A stretch of DNA of 64,000 nt from an uncultured Granulosicoccus sp. (GTDB lineage Bacteria > Pseudomonadota > Gammaproteobacteria > Granulosicoccales > Granulosicoccaceae): positions 62,001-126,000 of the forward strand of contig CANMQI010000005.1 of assembly GCA_947499955.1 (NCBI GenBank), written 5' to 3'. Within the stretch, counting starts at the first letter, position 1; the number at the start of each line of letters is the position of its first letter. Made by a program: the position numbers and the translations under genes. Under the pieces are notes generated by a model. It was not told where the DNA came from. It saw nothing but the letters and a program-made list of their open reading frames with translations, and searched no databases. Below, in pieces: positions 62,652 through 64,000 of this stretch.

Positions 62652-63839
62652 TCAACCTACCAACTTCAACGGCGACAGCTCACCGACCAACGCCTGCCGA
62701 TGCTCGGCAAAAGCCCTGACAATCGGTTCCACCTCCCGCTGCTGCCGAATCCTGCCAAACAGATCATTGGCCTCCGGGTAGCTGCGCTTCAGGTAGGCCA
62801 GCCACTGCTTCGTGCGATTACCCACATGTCGCGGGCTCTGGCTGTCCGAGCGCAGAAACTGCGCTTCAACGTGATGCGAGATGTCGATCCAGGGCATGGC
62901 CTCGTCCGCCAGCGCCTGTGTATCCGTGCCCCGGGACTGCTCGCTGGGCCAACTGTCTGACGAGCCCGTTGCCTGCGCCAGCAGCTGTGCATTGCGCGCA
63001 GCCGTGTGAATTCGCAGCGCCAGATCCGGCGCCGACAAGGCGCCACGCCCCAGCATCAGATGACGGCAGCCACTGGCCTGCCGTGCGGCAAGGCTGTCCT
63101 CGACGGTCCAGATTTCCCCGTTGATGTAGGTGGAGTCATCATCGGCTGCCACCACCGCGGCCACTTCACGCCACCAGGCGGGCGGCTTGTACCCGTCGAA
63201 CTTGGTGCGGGCATGAATCGCCAGCTCGGTGGCGCCTGCCTCACGAATGCCACCCACGATCTCGGCCAGCTGATCGCTGTTGTCATAGCCCAGACGAATC
63301 TTGGCCGTCACCGGCACATCGGCCGGTACGGCATCACGCACTTGCCGGACAATATCGGCCACCTGCGACGGATCACGCAGCAGGATCGAACCACCGAGGC
63401 TGTTGTTGACGGTCTTGGCCGGACAACCGAAGTTCAGATCCACGCCCGGCGCGCCCATGGCGACAGCGCGTCTGGCATTGATGGCCAGCACCTGTGCATT
63501 GCTGCCGAGAAGCTGTGTGTAGACCGGCACCCCGTTTTCCGTGCAGCCGCCCGCTTCCAGCTCCGGGCACAGGCGCAGAAACACACGCTCCGGCAGCAAT
63601 ACATTGGTCACCCGCACAAATTCCGTGACGCAGCGCGTATAACCGCCCAGACCGGTCAACAGTCGTCGCATGGGTGCGTCGATGACACCTTCCATCGGCG
63701 CCAGCACGATATGCCCGAGGGGCTTGTCAGGCCGTGAGTCGCCCAAGGTGTCAGACACGGTATCTGTCGGTACAGCAGGACCAGACGGGTTTTGAGGCTT
63801 GAAAGTCGAACAGGACACGGTACGCAGACATCTACCCAT
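62652..63839 (-). CDS. tRNA-dihydrouridine synthase, DusC-like
   Basis: Predicted up to 395 residues of an FMN enzyme reducing uridine in the tRNA D-loop. Landmarks are the start of the barrel IVLAPMEGVIDAPMRRLL, VDLNFGCPAKTVN with the catalytic cysteine, IHARTKFDGYKPPAWW and the HLMLGRGALSAPDL phosphate-binding strand. The MEGV.D.pMR opening is DusC-like. About 42 residues precede the conserved part, so the true start may be a later GTG or an undetected one; E. coli DusC is about 315 residues. It is convergent with the lipoprotein gene. Confidence 0.9.
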   Translation of the reverse strand: MGRCLRTVSCSTFKPQNPSGPAVPTDTVSDTLGDSRPDKPLGHIVLAPMEGVIDAPMRRLLTGLGGYTRCVTEFVRVTNVLLPERVFLRLCPELEAGGCTENGVPVYTQLLGSNAQVLAINARRAVAMGAPGVDLNFGCPAKTVNNSLGGSILLRDPSQVADIVRQVRDAVPADVPVTAKIRLGYDNSDQLAEIVGGIREAGATELAIHARTKFDGYKPPAWWREVAAVVAADDDSTYINGEIWTVEDSLAARQASGCRHLMLGRGALSAPDLALRIHTAARNAQLLAQATGSSDSWPSEQSRGTDTQALADEAMPWIDISHHVEAQFLRSDSQSPRHVGNRTKQWLAYLKRSYPEANDLFGRIRQQREVEPIVRAFAEHRQALVGELSPLKLVG

Positions 63840-63921
63840 AGAGAAACAACCGCCATCTTATACGTATCATTGGCGCGACGTAGTAGCATCCCCTGCTGCA
63901 CACGCCTACACTGCGCACATC

Positions 63922-64000
63922 ATGCAAATCGGTCATACACAAGAACTCACGGTTCTGGAACGCAATCGCAATATTCTGCTGCTCGACGGCGGTGACGGTA
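63922..64000 (+). CDS. 5' end of a gene cut by the window end (possible S1/CvfB-like protein)
   Basis: The ATG at 63922 opens a frame for 26 codons (MQIGHTQELTVLERNRNILL, then LDGGDG) with no stop before the end. The opening resembles proteins of the CvfB/YitL type, whose first S1-like domain starts with a short G..n.L.v strand followed by LDGG. Too little sequence is present to be sure. Confidence 0.35.
   Translation, partial: MQIGHTQELTVLERNRNILLLDGGDG

Overview
The window looks like chromosomal DNA of a free-living, probably marine or aquatic, gammaproteobacterium. The recJ-prfB-lysS order with an RpfE-type gene upstream is typical of that class. Other pointers are the many c-di-GMP and sensor proteins, the lipoproteins with LLSAC-type lipoboxes, a sodium:amino-acid symporter and a secreted GH16 glucanase. 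I cannot name the species. No rRNA, tRNA, CRISPR array or complete insertion sequence was seen.

Region 1 (1-31.5 kb, GC-rich core). In order: a membrane diguanylate cyclase with a His/Asp-rich sensor insert; an ABC-2 type permease; the minus-strand rpfE-like-recJ-prfB-lysS operon, in which prfB carries the classic +1 programmed frameshift; a DedA/TVP38 membrane domain fused to a pyridine nucleotide-disulfide oxidoreductase; a secreted GH16 enzyme; and a PAS-GGDEF-EAL protein. Next is an acyl-CoA catabolic locus. A fused B12-dependent acyl-CoA mutase (IcmF) is divergent from a MerR (LiuR-like) regulator, thiolase, acyl-CoA dehydrogenase, kappa-GST/HCCA-isomerase-like protein and enoyl-CoA hydratase, with a perfect 16-bp palindrome between the two arms. 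Then come a universal stress protein and Na+:alanine symporter pair, a histidine kinase/response regulator pair with a 12-bp tandem repeat upstream, and a vWA lipoprotein / ECF sigma / membrane anti-sigma-like operon.

Region 2 (about 31.6-50.9 kb, visibly AT-rich). This is a surface-polysaccharide island, read almost entirely from the minus strand. From its upstream end it has a WecA-like initiating transferase broken by one in-frame TAA, an intact WecB epimerase, a truncated WecC joined to a degenerate duplicate of wecA, a Wzx-type flippase, five family-4-type glycosyltransferases, a polysaccharide pyruvyl transferase with a 12-base G tract (possible phase variation), an AsnB-type amidotransferase and an EpsG/Wzy-like polymerase. 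Two paralogous small membrane proteins (31.6 kb and 50.6 kb) bracket the island. A HAD phosphatase gene lies inside its left end. Long AT-rich spacers contain no recognisable genes.

Region 3 (51-64 kb, GC-rich core). A GntR/FCD regulator is divergent from mannonate dehydratase (uxuA), with a palindromic operator candidate between them. Then follow a secreted alpha/beta hydrolase, a DUF4159 protein overlapping an M48 protease lipoprotein, a SlyD-like PPIase, a DUF6279-type lipoprotein, an MFS transporter, a lipoprotein with sixteen PDSQ repeats, a DusC-type tRNA dihydrouridine synthase, and the first codons of a gene cut by the window end.

The best leads are the G12 tract in the pyruvyl transferase, the decaying wecA/wecC module, the small paralogs bracketing the glycan island, the IcmF/LiuR catabolic locus, and several repeat-encoded protein segments (HHDD, PDSQ and the LQAP-type 12-bp array).
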